DNA of 64,000 nucleotides from Chryseobacterium camelliae. GTDB taxonomy: Bacteria > Bacteroidota > Bacteroidia > Flavobacteriales > Weeksellaceae. The stretch spans positions 2,790,001 to 2,854,000 of the forward strand of contig NZ_JAUTAL010000001.1 in assembly GCF_030818575.1 (NCBI RefSeq), in the 5' to 3' direction. Both the position numbers and the translations under genes were made by a program. A model generated the notes under the pieces. It was given only the letters and a program-made list of their open reading frames with translations. It was not told where the DNA came from and ran no database searches. Each line of letters starts with the position of its first letter. Within the stretch, counting starts at the first letter, position 1. This document shows, piece by piece, positions 8,248 to 15,636 of the stretch.

Positions 8248-8353
8248 GTTCCGGAGGTACTGGCATACCCGACAAACAAATAAACACGCCCACGCCAAAA
8301 CGTGAGCATTGTCTAACCTTGTTTGTCTTTGAAAAGTGCCAGTTTTCCAGAAC
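8248..8353. repeat. Nested imperfect inverted repeat, about 106 bp
   Basis: Outer arms GTTCCGGAGGTACTGGCA (8248-8265) and TGCCAGTTTTCCAGAAC (8337-8353) pair with two or three mismatches. Inner arms GACAAACAA (8271-8279) and TTGTTTGTC (8319-8327) pair perfectly, and CACG (8291-8294) pairs with CGTG (8301-8304). The 8-mer AAGAAAGC occurs at 8223-8230 and again at 8354-8361. It could be a structured RNA, a protein-binding recombination or transfer site, or the end of a lost mobile element. Confidence 0.6.
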
Positions 8354-8502
8354 AAGAAAGCTAATGCTTTATATTTTTTCGTTAAAATCTTGGATGCTAA
8401 GATACAAATATTTTAAAATTGTATTTACTAAAATAAAATTGAATAAGAAGAGCCTTTTTATTACTTTAACTCTCAAACACATTGAGAGGATGAGAAACTC
8501 GG

Positions 8503-8530
8503 TTGAGGTATTTATTTTAGGCTATCTTTG
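8503..8530 (+). promoter_or_regulatory. Orphan promoter, TTG-N17-TATCTTTG
   Basis: TTG at 8503-8505 and TATCTTTG at 8523-8530 fit the flavobacterial promoter well. Downstream, ATG 8546 opens only 12 codons (MKLEQNTAKISV) before a stop. It looks like the surviving promoter of a gene whose body has decayed. Confidence 0.45.
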
Positions 8531-8684
8531 CAACCTAAATTATTAATGAAATTAGAACAAAATACCGCAAAAATATCGGTTTAATATCGATTTCCGGCTT
8601 TTTTATTATCTATTTTAAAAACTCTATCATAAGACTTCTTTAGCTGTTCGAAATTTTTGTTTTTTTAAAGAGTCAGGAATATGA

Positions 8685-8900
8685 AAGCCTTTTGTACTTT
8701 GGGAAAATACAAACTTCAATGGGAAAATAGAAGATGAAGAAATAAAAAAAGAATTCGTCATCCAAAAAGACGAAAAAGAGTGTACGTACAATTTGCCAAA
8801 AGGAATCTATACTTATGAAGTTTTACTTTCCAGTAAAGATATTTACCAAAAAGGCGAGTATAAAGTTTCTGAGGAAACTTTAATGACAATAAATCATTAA
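8685..8900 (+). pseudogene. C-terminal remnant of an unidentified gene
   Basis: An open frame of 71 codons without a usable start codon (preceded by TGA at 8682) ends at TAA 8898. The translation is protein-like (for example KIEDEEIKKEFVIQKDEKE, then LPKGIYTYEVLLSSKDIYQK), unlike random AT-rich sequence, and a good terminator follows at 8914. The N-terminal part is lost. It reads like the last strand-turn-strand segment of a small beta protein; the family is not recognised. Confidence 0.5.
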
Positions 8901-8913
8901 CTTTACTTTATAT

Positions 8914-8944
8914 AAAACCGCTTTCTTTGAGAGCGGTTTTATTA
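8914..8944 (+). terminator. Terminator after the gene remnant
   Basis: Stem AAAACCGCT / AGCGGTTTT followed by ATTATTAG; the T-rich part is inside the stem. Confidence 0.65.
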
Positions 8945-9092
8945 TTAGATACACAGATCATAGATGTATCTGACATTTCTTTGTTTCTATTTTCTTACAA
9001 TAAATCTAATACATATTATTTATTATTCAATAATCCCTTATTAAAGCAACATCTCTTGCATAATCTAAATTTCAGATTACAGAGATTTCTTA

Positions 9093-9353
9093 CTACATGG
9101 CGGTTGCAAACGTAAAGAACCCGAAAAATACGCCAGGACTGTTCGCAACAACGATCGGCCAGTCCTTTTTAGGCTTTTTGATAAGTCCATAAACCACCCA
9201 AAGGCTACAGTTGATTCCGGCAACCAGCGGTTGAAGCCAGTCCCCCTTGTCACCTTTAAGGTTACCGCTTATCTGCGGAATATAGGAAAAGTACATCGCC
9301 ATTGCCGTCACCGTGGCAATCCAGCCCAGAATCTGCATTAATTTTTCATTCAT
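9093..9353 (-). CDS. SemiSWEET-type sugar transporter
   Basis: 86 residues from ATG 9353 (MNEKLMQILGWIAT). An in-frame ATG seven codons upstream at 9374 is possible, but the shorter start matches the family length. Three membrane helices with the PQ-loop motif YIPQI in the first and NCSLWVVYGL in the second, as in bacterial SemiSWEETs that dimerise to carry small sugars. The gene stands alone, next to the accessory block but with more usual base composition. Confidence 0.85.
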   Translation of the reverse strand: MNEKLMQILGWIATVTAMAMYFSYIPQISGNLKGDKGDWLQPLVAGINCSLWVVYGLIKKPKKDWPIVVANSPGVFFGFFTFATAM

Positions 9354-9607
9354 GATGCTTTGTTTAAGCAACATTGCTTGAAATTATTATGCCATGGAGG
9401 CAGGATCGTAAATAATGAGTCATTTCTAAAGAAATTTATGATAAGCTATCATAGTAATTTAAGGAAAAGTATCATATCATTGATGCAATCGAAGAAAATA
9501 AGGTTCTTACCGATGTTTCTTTATGAATGATAATAACAGTGTTTTTCAGCAATAAGGCAGGAAACATCATCGATACGTCATCCTCCCTCTGATATTCATA
9601 TCATCAG

Positions 9608-9706
9608 TCAGGGCTTCTGTAATTTCAGTATGGATTTTTTTAACGCTTCTTCACTCTCGAATTTCAGGGTAAATTTTTTTGTAGGGGTTTTGATTTCAAT
9701 TTTCAT
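9608..9706 (-). CDS. Possible 32-residue basic peptide
   Basis: ATG 9706 to TGA 9608 encodes MKIEIKTPTKKFTLKFESEE and then ALKKSILKLQKP. The regular charged/hydrophobic alternation (a beta strand then an amphipathic helix) looks like a real small protein rather than chance. No family recognised and no strong promoter seen. Could also be the 5' end of a decayed longer gene. Confidence 0.35.
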   Translation of the reverse strand: MKIEIKTPTKKFTLKFESEEALKKSILKLQKP

Positions 9707-9797
9707 ATTTTAGTATGTGTTGTAATTCAAAGTATTGATGTCTGAAGATCTGTCACAAATAATACCATCTGTTTAACCGAATCCATAAAAAAACAAA

Positions 9798-9918
9798 ATC
9801 CCCGGATATCTCCGGGGATCAAAAACTAATAACCATGAAAACTCAATTAAACATGAGAATCGGAGGCAAAGATATTGATTATTTCCTATGCGAAACAGGC
9901 CTTACAGAGGTTTTATGA
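9798..9918 (+). repeat. Hairpin module A (hairpin plus 27-codon ORF)
   Basis: Poly-A-rich lead, perfect inverted repeat ATCCCCGG / CCGGGGAT (9798-9819), then an A-rich spacer and ATG 9835 opening 27 codons (MKTQLNMRIGGKD...) to TGA 9918. On the - strand the same hairpin is followed by a T-run and would work as a terminator, but no - strand gene ends here. One of four such modules in 9.8-14.8 kb. Confidence 0.45.
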
Positions 9919-10036
9919 ATTTTTTATGATTATGATTCCCCGACTCTTAAGAAAATAATAAAAAATACGCTCCAGATACCCTATTTCTGGCACAACTTCT
10001 GATATACATAAAACCACACGCCTAAAATCATGAATT
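9919..10036. other. Short gap upstream of the 151-residue gene
   Basis: Contains TGGCACAACTTCTGA at 9988-10002, which resembles a sigma-54 -24/-12 element at the -24 side only (GG, ten bases, then GA instead of GC). Weak evidence. Confidence 0.25.
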
Positions 10037-10492
10037 ATGAATATGAAAATTAAAGTCGCATTCTGTACACAATGTCAAGGGTATTCTGCTGCAACTCCGG
10101 CAGAAAAAAAATATATTAATCATCCTGATATCATCGATCATTTCTTTTACCACGGAGAGCCATGGTTCACTTTGGATCATGATACATTTGAGGCCCTTAA
10201 AAACCTGGAGGATACCGAGGTGAAAATAATCAGTCTTCAGGAACATACAGAAAATGACCACAGGTATTGCATGTGCCACAAAAATACCATCACTACGTCT
10301 TCAGCTTCAGTAGCAGAAGAAGATTATATTGGATCTGATCCTGTTTCATGGTATGACCACCAGAGGATAGATGCCGATTATTATTTCACCGATCTTTATC
10401 ATACATATAATACTTTTCATGGGATTGCCCCTATAAGAAACAACATGAGGCATCCGGGCCAGATGTCCCGGAACTTAAGAAAAGTTAAATAA
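10037..10492 (+). CDS. Hypothetical protein with CxxC and CxC motifs
   Basis: 151 residues (a start at the second Met, residue 3, is also possible). Not recognised. The N-terminus KVAFCTQCQGYSAATP holds a CxxC, and a CMCHKN follows near residue 77. Cysteines and histidines could bind a metal. The C-terminus is rich in Tyr, Asp and His, ending in a basic MRHPGQMSRNLRKVK. No signal peptide. Convergent with the bacteriophytochrome gene and sharing its terminator. Confidence 0.7.
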   Translation: MNMKIKVAFCTQCQGYSAATPAEKKYINHPDIIDHFFYHGEPWFTLDHDTFEALKNLEDTEVKIISLQEHTENDHRYCMCHKNTITTSSASVAEEDYIGSDPVSWYDHQRIDADYYFTDLYHTYNTFHGIAPIRNNMRHPGQMSRNLRKVK

Positions 10493-10526
10493 TGATGTAA
10501 CACAATGATGTCTTTGTTCCCGTACC

Positions 10527-10560
10527 AAAAAACCTCAGCAAAACTGAGGTTTTTATTTAT
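10527..10560. terminator. Bidirectional terminator
   Basis: Stem AACCTCAG / CTGAGGTT (10531-10551) with A-run before and TTTATTTAT after; it lies between two convergent genes. Confidence 0.8.
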
Positions 10561-10591
10561 TCCTATGAAAGGTTGTATAAACTTACATCTG

Positions 10592-12799
10592 TTACGCGCT
10601 TTTGTCAGCAGGGAAACGTAAGAAAAAAGTAGTCCCCTGATTTTCCACACTTTCAAAATCAACATTTCCGCTGAGCTTTTTCATGATATTCTTCACAATA
10701 GAAAGCCCAACCCCACTACCGAGAAAAGACCGTGTATTGCCCATCCTCTGGAAAACTTTGAATACTTCTTCTTTTGACTGATAAGGAATTCCGATTCCAT
10801 TATCAGATACAGTATATAAAATATGATTCCCGTCACGAACCGAGTCCACAGTGATTTCAGCATTATCTTTCTGAGAAGAATACTTAACCGCATTGGTGAT
10901 GATATTCTGGAAAACCTGTGCAACCAGACTTTTTTCCCCGGTCACCGGATAAATATTAAGGACATTGATGGCTGCTTTCTCATTATAGGAAAGCTTAGCA
11001 TCTGTACAGACCTTTTCAATGATCTCTGTAGGATCCACTGTCTCAAATATATACTCAGAATGTTTCAGCCGGCTCAGTCTTAAGACATTGGACATCATTC
11101 CGGACATATTATCAATCTCATTGAGGACATTCTGTATTTTTTTGATGTTGTATTCATCGGTATTATACCGGGCCATCATCTGTACATTCAGCTTCATCAC
11201 CGTAAGGGGCGTTGCCAGGTCATGGGATATCGTATGGGAATAGCTGTCCAGCTCATCATTGATGCGGTTCAGTTCTGCATTAATCTTGGTAAGCTCATCA
11301 TTCATCCTGCTGATATTGTGAAGCTGCTCCTGCATGGTATGGTTAACCAGATCTCTGATTTTGTTGATTCTCAGCCTATCTTTGCTGGACCAGTAATGAG
11401 ACTTATCCGATATCTCCTCGTAAAATACCTGAAATGATTTCCTGGGTGAGTAAACCAGCTTCTGTTCATTATAGAAATTTAGCGTCTCGATTTCCTTTTT
11501 ATCTTTGCCAGCCCAGGAAATATGATCTTTAAATTCCTGCCTGAACCACAGAAGAAGATGTCCGTTCTGCTTATTAATAAAAGATAAGGCTACACCACAG
11601 CAGTTTTTATCCAGACCCATTGAGTCGTGGTATGTTTTATAAAATGAATCGTCAAAGTAAGTCTTATCCTCAATATTCTGTACTGCCCACTGGTAGATTC
11701 TGAGAATGATATTGTCATTCGGGACTTTACCATAAGATTTCACTGTATTATCCGCAATGATGGCAAATCCATCCGTTTCTGAAACATTACGGATATTTCC
11801 CACATTATTGAAGAGTGAATCTTTAATAGTCGTGAATTTCAGAAGTTCTTTCTTGAGGTCATAACAGATTTTATTCAGCGCGGATTCATACCGGGACGCT
11901 TTTTTTGCCTGGTAAGAAGAATAGGCATTGGAAGCAATGAATGTGGCAATCTCCGCAAGAATACGATTGTCTAAATCAATATGCTTCGGTTGTGTGCTGT
12001 GACAGGTAACCAGTCCCCATAACTCATTATCGATAATAATAGAAACACTGAAGCTCGAAGAGATACCTCCGTTTTTAAGATATTCGATATGAATGGGAGA
12101 AATGGCCCTGATCCCGGAAAGGGTAAGATCCACGGTTTTTACCTGGCTGATAATCTTTACCGGCTCAGCATTGATATCACTGAGGATCCTCTTATGATTT
12201 TTCAGATATAAAGCCCTTGCTTGTTTTGGAATATCACTTTCAGGATAATGCAGGTGCATATAGCTCTCCATTGCAGCAAGCTTCTCTTCAGCGACTACTT
12301 TCCCGCTGCCGTCGCTGTTAAATTTATAAACCATCACCCGGTCGTAATCGGTGATCTGGCAGATATTTTTCACCAGTGCTCTCCAGATATCCTTGCCTTT
12401 TTTAAGAGAGGGCAGATTTTTAATCCCCTTAAGAAGGGAACTGTTGGACAGACCATTTAAGAGGCATTTTTCTAGCTCTATAAATATGGTATCTTTATAT
12501 TTATATACACTGATATGATATTCTCTGCCACTAATTTCAATCTTGTCGCTGTTCTTAATTTCTTCCTTACTGTTTCGGTCAACATCATAAAACTGCGGAC
12601 TGCTTACAATAGAGGAGAAACAGGCCAAGTCATAAATATTCTTCTGTAAAACGCTTTTGTCCACCGGAAAAAGCTCCGATATGTTTTCACTGTAAAAATC
12701 AATAATTTTGCTTTCTGAATTGATTCCGATCAGGTAACCGAAATCCTGTATGAAGCCAGGGTTATAAATTTCTATTTCATTGCAATTGGTAATATTCAT
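10592..12799 (-). CDS. Bacteriophytochrome sensor histidine kinase
   Basis: 735 residues. PAS-GAF-PHY photosensor followed by HisKA and HATPase_c. Biliverdin attachment Cys 6 is in the N-terminal extension (TNCNEIEIYNPGFIQDFGYL). The GAF domain has the PESDIP motif at 186-191 and the chromophore-contacting His 267 (TCHS). The PHY tongue has PRKSF at about 452-456. The phosphoacceptor His is about 526 (SHDLATPL); N box NIITNAVKYS, DNGIGIP and GSGVGLSIV complete an active kinase. No TM segment, so it is a cytoplasmic red/far-red sensor. No response regulator and no heme oxygenase is adjacent, so partner and chromophore supply are elsewhere. Confidence 0.95.
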   Translation of the reverse strand: MNITNCNEIEIYNPGFIQDFGYLIGINSESKIIDFYSENISELFPVDKSVLQKNIYDLACFSSIVSSPQFYDVDRNSKEEIKNSDKIEISGREYHISVYKYKDTIFIELEKCLLNGLSNSSLLKGIKNLPSLKKGKDIWRALVKNICQITDYDRVMVYKFNSDGSGKVVAEEKLAAMESYMHLHYPESDIPKQARALYLKNHKRILSDINAEPVKIISQVKTVDLTLSGIRAISPIHIEYLKNGGISSSFSVSIIIDNELWGLVTCHSTQPKHIDLDNRILAEIATFIASNAYSSYQAKKASRYESALNKICYDLKKELLKFTTIKDSLFNNVGNIRNVSETDGFAIIADNTVKSYGKVPNDNIILRIYQWAVQNIEDKTYFDDSFYKTYHDSMGLDKNCCGVALSFINKQNGHLLLWFRQEFKDHISWAGKDKKEIETLNFYNEQKLVYSPRKSFQVFYEEISDKSHYWSSKDRLRINKIRDLVNHTMQEQLHNISRMNDELTKINAELNRINDELDSYSHTISHDLATPLTVMKLNVQMMARYNTDEYNIKKIQNVLNEIDNMSGMMSNVLRLSRLKHSEYIFETVDPTEIIEKVCTDAKLSYNEKAAINVLNIYPVTGEKSLVAQVFQNIITNAVKYSSQKDNAEITVDSVRDGNHILYTVSDNGIGIPYQSKEEVFKVFQRMGNTRSFLGSGVGLSIVKNIMKKLSGNVDFESVENQGTTFFLRFPADKSA

Positions 12800-13094
12800 T
12801 CTGATAAATGAGTGTTAAATCTTTCTAACCGGTCTATACATAGGCGAAATTCAGAACTATTTACAGGAGTTAAAATTGGTGTAAAAGTAAGCTAATATTC
12901 TTATCTAAAAAAATAATTATTATTAACTTTTGAAACATGATATAAGAATAATATTAAAAAATAACACCCATTATATGTATTGCATATTTTAATAGTCGTA
13001 TTGGTATAATATATTATCCTATTAATAAATAAATATTTTATTGTTAAACAGGCATATATTTTGGTTAAATAAAGCAATAACTAAAATATTTTTT
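12800..13094. other. AT-rich divergent intergenic region
   Basis: Lies between the divergent phytochrome gene and a small + strand gene. Very AT-rich and probably holds both promoters, but no clean TAnnTTTG box was seen. No ORF or repeat of note. Confidence 0.4.
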
Positions 13095-13331
13095 ATGAAA
13101 TATCATGAAGCAGTAGCGCATAAAAAAGAATCCATACAAAATGCGCATGAGTCTATAATCAGAGATTATCATATTATTATTGTTCCGGCCAATACAGATG
13201 AGAGCAAGAAATACATTGAAGATTTTTCAAAAAATCCTGAGGCGTATGATGATGCAAGCTGTAAAAAATACTGTACAGATGATAATTACGAGGTAGTAAG
13301 TTTCAGAAAGGAAACGGAAGATTCCAACTAG
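13095..13331 (+). CDS. Small hypothetical cytoplasmic protein
   Basis: 78 residues from ATG 13095 (MKYHEAVAHKKESIQN). The frame extends upstream to 13041, but that stretch is AT-rich with no protein-like character, so the internal ATG is preferred. Charged throughout, with CKKYC near residue 56 that could form a disulfide or bind metal. No signal or membrane segment. Family not recognised. Hairpin module B follows. Confidence 0.6.
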   Translation: MKYHEAVAHKKESIQNAHESIIRDYHIIIVPANTDESKKYIEDFSKNPEAYDDASCKKYCTDDNYEVVSFRKETEDSN

Positions 13332-13401
13332 GAATCATATGAGATTTACCTTTTTGATATAAATCCCTTGAAAGAAAGGTTTGTACAGTATAAAAAAACA
13401 A

Positions 13402-13443
13402 TCCCCGGCATTTGCGGGGACAAATTAATCGGAGGTCGATTAA
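13402..13443 (+). repeat. Hairpin module B (two adjacent hairpins)
   Basis: A-run, then stem TCCCCG / CGGGGA (13402-13420), then a second perfect stem TTAATCG / CGATTAA (13425-13443) whose loop is GAGGT, which with the preceding G makes a GGAGGT. Resembles module A (same CCCCGG...CGGGGA core after an A-run). On the - strand the first hairpin is followed by TTGTTTTTTT. No start codon follows here. Confidence 0.45.
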
Positions 13444-13575
13444 CAAAATAGTAATTATATTAAAGTATCTGGTGTGATCTGATTTTAGCAAACATCGTGC
13501 CTCAGGCCCCACTGATAAAGAAATTAATTGCGTACGCTTTATTTAGAATGATACATAATTATAAAAATCTATCAT

Positions 13576-13803
13576 ATGTCACAAAAGACGTTTACTATAG
13601 AGGACTTTATCAAGAATAACAGTAATGAATATTAGATTGAATATCGAATAGGTGAAATAGGTATAGGAGCCAATCTCATTGTTGAAAAGAAAAATCAACA
13701 AGGATAATATGAAGTTATACAACCTGAAATGACAAGAGTTGATGACAGTATGTTTATCCGATGGAGTGAGCCTTTTGACGGCAGGCTGATCTTTGAAAAC
13801 TGA
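13576..13803 (+). pseudogene. Small gene with two in-frame stop codons
   Basis: From ATG 13576 to TGA 13801-13803, 75 codons in a single frame give a coherent protein interrupted only by TAG (13633-13635) and TAA (13705-13707). Segments are MSQKTFTIEDFIKNNSNEY, IEYRIGEIGIGANLIVEKKN and YEVIQPEMTRVDDSMFIRW. A terminator follows 17 bp later. The intact frame around both stops suggests recent inactivation by point mutation. Family not recognised. Stop-codon readthrough is an alternative but has no supporting context. Confidence 0.65.
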
Positions 13804-13819
13804 TTTACCTGCCAAAAAT

Positions 13820-13846
13820 AAACTTCCCGCTGAGCGGGAAGTTTTG
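13820..13846 (+). terminator. Terminator of the small pseudogene
   Basis: Stem AACTTCCCGC / GCGGGAAGTT followed by TTGTTG. Confidence 0.75.
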
Positions 13847-14030
13847 TTGTTAAGAAAATAAAGATGAAAATATAAATGGATTGATTCTGTATCAAAGATA
13901 TTACATCTATAAAACTGAACATATGATTCAAATCATAGAATGCCTTTATGGTGTGCTGATTAACAGACAAAAACATCTCTAAAAGCAAAATAAATACCTA
14001 TTGATAATCTTTACTTACAACCAAAAAAAA

Positions 14031-14095
14031 GGATCTTCATAAAGAAGACCCCAAAAACACAAATGATGAAAAAAAAATTTTTTATACAGAAGTAA
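14031..14095 (+). repeat. Hairpin module C (hairpin plus 10-codon ORF)
   Basis: A-run, imperfect stem GGATCTTC / GAAGACCC (14031-14052), then ACACAAATGATGAAAAAA; the double ATG at 14063 opens MMKKKFFIQK and a stop at 14093-14095. It shares its post-hairpin sequence almost exactly with module D. On the - strand the hairpin is followed by TTTTTTT. Confidence 0.5.
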
Positions 14096-14155
14096 ATTAT
14101 CTATTTATCTATCAATTAATTCTTTAACAAAGATAATAAAGAAGATACCACAATT

Positions 14156-14173
14156 TTATGACCATGGTCATAA
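14156..14173. promoter_or_regulatory. Perfect 18-bp palindrome, possible operator
   Basis: TTATGACCATGGTCATAA is fully self-complementary with no loop, as expected for a dimeric regulator site. It lies between module C and the end of the lipoprotein gene, not at an obvious promoter. Confidence 0.35.
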
Positions 14174-14225
14174 CGGTGTAAAATTTTTATTTTTACAGCC
14201 CTGATATCAGAATATACAATAACAG

Positions 14226-14246
14226 AAACTCCTCTTTCGAGGAGTT
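14226..14246 (-). terminator. Terminator of the S/T/Q-rich lipoprotein gene
   Basis: Perfect stem AACTCCTC / GAGGAGTT (14227-14246). On the - strand it is followed by TCTGTTATT. It lies 33 bp after the stop codon. Confidence 0.6.
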
Positions 14247-14278
14247 GATCATAAGGGATATGTTGGAATCTAAAAATG

Positions 14279-14611
14279 TTATCTTGTACCGGATTCTGAA
14301 GAAGTAGGAGCAGAATTTGCAGCATTGGTTGTGCTGTTTTGAGTAGCTCTCCCGTTCTGTGCACCTTGTCCTTGTGTTCCCTCCTGAGTACCCTGTGAAC
14401 CTTGAGGAGATGTATTATTTTGATTCATACTGCTATCCCTTACTGTTGCTGTGGTGTCCATTGGCATAGTATTCATTGTTCCTGCGGAATCAGACATTGT
14501 TCCCGTGCTCGTAGAATCGCTAATTGTATGGTTATCATTCTCCACTTCCTGCTTTTTGCAGCTTACAGCAAACAGACCCGCTGCCGCCATTATTAACACT
14601 AACTTTTTCAT
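14279..14611 (-). CDS. Low-complexity Ser/Thr/Gln/Asn-rich lipoprotein
   Basis: 110 residues. Lipoprotein signal with lipobox AVSC (Cys 18), then KKQEVEND and a disordered stretch rich in Ser, Thr, Asn, Gln, Gly and Met to the C-terminus (many TMP/DSA and GTQ repeats). No domain visible. Likely an envelope surface or spacer lipoprotein. Start ATG 14611 is followed directly by the signal peptide, supporting it. No operon partner. Confidence 0.75.
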   Translation of the reverse strand: MKKLVLIMAAAGLFAVSCKKQEVENDNHTISDSTSTGTMSDSAGTMNTMPMDTTATVRDSSMNQNNTSPQGSQGTQEGTQGQGAQNGRATQNSTTNAANSAPTSSESGTR

Positions 14612-14736
14612 ATAATAATTTTAAGTGATTATTGACTGTTTGATTTTTAACGTTATTTCAAAATTATAACCTATAATTTTACCGTAATATGTTTGAAATC
14701 ATAAGCCTGAATGAAAAAATGAGTTATTATAAAAAT
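14612..14736. other. Non-coding upstream region of the lipoprotein gene
   Basis: Promoter space of the - strand lipoprotein gene. AT-rich, with no further feature recognised. Confidence 0.4.
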
Positions 14737-14804
14737 GGTCTCCATTTTCAGGAGACCGTAAAACACAAATGATGAAAAAAAAACTATTCAGAAGTCCTGA
14801 ATAG
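14737..14804 (+). repeat. Hairpin module D (hairpin plus 11-codon ORF)
   Basis: Perfect stem GGTCTCC / GGAGACC (14737-14757), then ACACAAATGATGAAAAAA and an open frame MMKKKLFRSPE to TAG 14802-14804. A second small stem ATTCAG / CTGAAT covers the ORF end. The hairpin followed by ATTTTTAT on the - strand could also terminate the upstream - strand gene that stops at 14941. Confidence 0.5.
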
Positions 14805-14940
14805 AACTTGTAAGGCTTAGCAGCCGTTGTATAAGATGACTGCCGTACATATAGAATGACACCGGCAGAAGGATGACCATATTTTTTAATTCGAAAGTGC
14901 TAATATAAAAATTTTATCAACAATTTGTTGTCATATTGCC

Positions 14941-15387
14941 TTATTCTGCCCAGGCAATCGGAATGTAAATGGTGATATATCCTTCAGAATCTACCTGTTC
15001 ATCGGATACTGTCCCTGTTACCGAGCCATAACCTACCCATCCGCCCTGTCCCTGCTGGGCCGTAAAAGTATAGGTACCTGCCGGAATCCCGTCCATATAA
15101 ACCGGTAATGCCTGTAATCCTCCACCAGCATAGGTATCATAAGATTCTGCTGTTTGGATATTTGTTGCAGTAAAGCTTCCTACATCATAGCTTCCTGAGA
15201 GTGTTTTGACACCACTTTGCGTCATCATGCCATACCGTATCTGATAAGTTTTGGTTTTAGACGTATTAGCAGGCTTTGGAGCAGGCTTATGTACAGGATG
15301 ATCAGCCCAATCACGATCGGAAGTACATTCTCCCATACAACCTAGTATCCCGGCAACAGCCAGAAATTTAAAAATTTGATTTTTCAT
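14941..15387 (-). CDS. Hypothetical secreted protein or lipoprotein
   Basis: 148 residues. The N-terminal hydrophobic stretch has cysteines at GCMGEC, so a lipoprotein with the modified Cys at about 17 or 21 is plausible. Then a Pro/Lys linker (HKPAPKPANTSKTKT) and a compact beta-rich domain with two parts: IRYGMMTQSGVKTLSGSYDV and GIPAGTYTFTAQQGQGGWVG, ending IPIAWAE. No known family recognised; the Gly-rich beta pattern suggests an Ig-like or lipocalin-like fold. Stands alone between module D and a divergent lipoprotein gene. Confidence 0.7.
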   Translation of the reverse strand: MKNQIFKFLAVAGILGCMGECTSDRDWADHPVHKPAPKPANTSKTKTYQIRYGMMTQSGVKTLSGSYDVGSFTATNIQTAESYDTYAGGGLQALPVYMDGIPAGTYTFTAQQGQGGWVGYGSVTGTVSDEQVDSEGYITIYIPIAWAE

Positions 15388-15636
15388 ATAATATTATTTT
15401 TTGGTTTTTTAAAAATAATCAATTACACTATATCAGATTAAAATAAATCTTTAATTTAATGTTATATTAGTGAGCCATAGATCTAAAGGGTGAAATCAGA
15501 GAAATATCATAATGATTTGCTTTAGATGATCTTATCCAATTTAACATTTAATTAACTCATGTTTGGCTTCATTATTGAAATTCTTAAGTATGGACTATAT
15601 GCGCTAGCAATTATTCCTTTTTAAAAAATTTGAATT

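Noticed and set aside
8311..8317. GTCTAAC inside the inverted repeat as an integron attC R'' box
   Set aside because: There is no matching GTTRRRY partner after it and no integrase; the pattern does not fit an attC site.
8190..8546. 118-codon open frame on the + strand
   Set aside because: It runs through the inverted repeat at 8248-8353, has poor protein-like composition and no conserved-looking domain; kept as non-coding.
4631..9400. Genomic island with att repeats at tRNA-Cys
   Set aside because: No second copy of the tRNA 3' end (GGTTCGAATCCGCT) and no integrase were found by eye; only composition and position support an island.
13576..13803. Programmed stop-codon readthrough in the small gene
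   Set aside because: Two different stops with no readthrough context or SECIS-like structure; mutation is the simpler reading.
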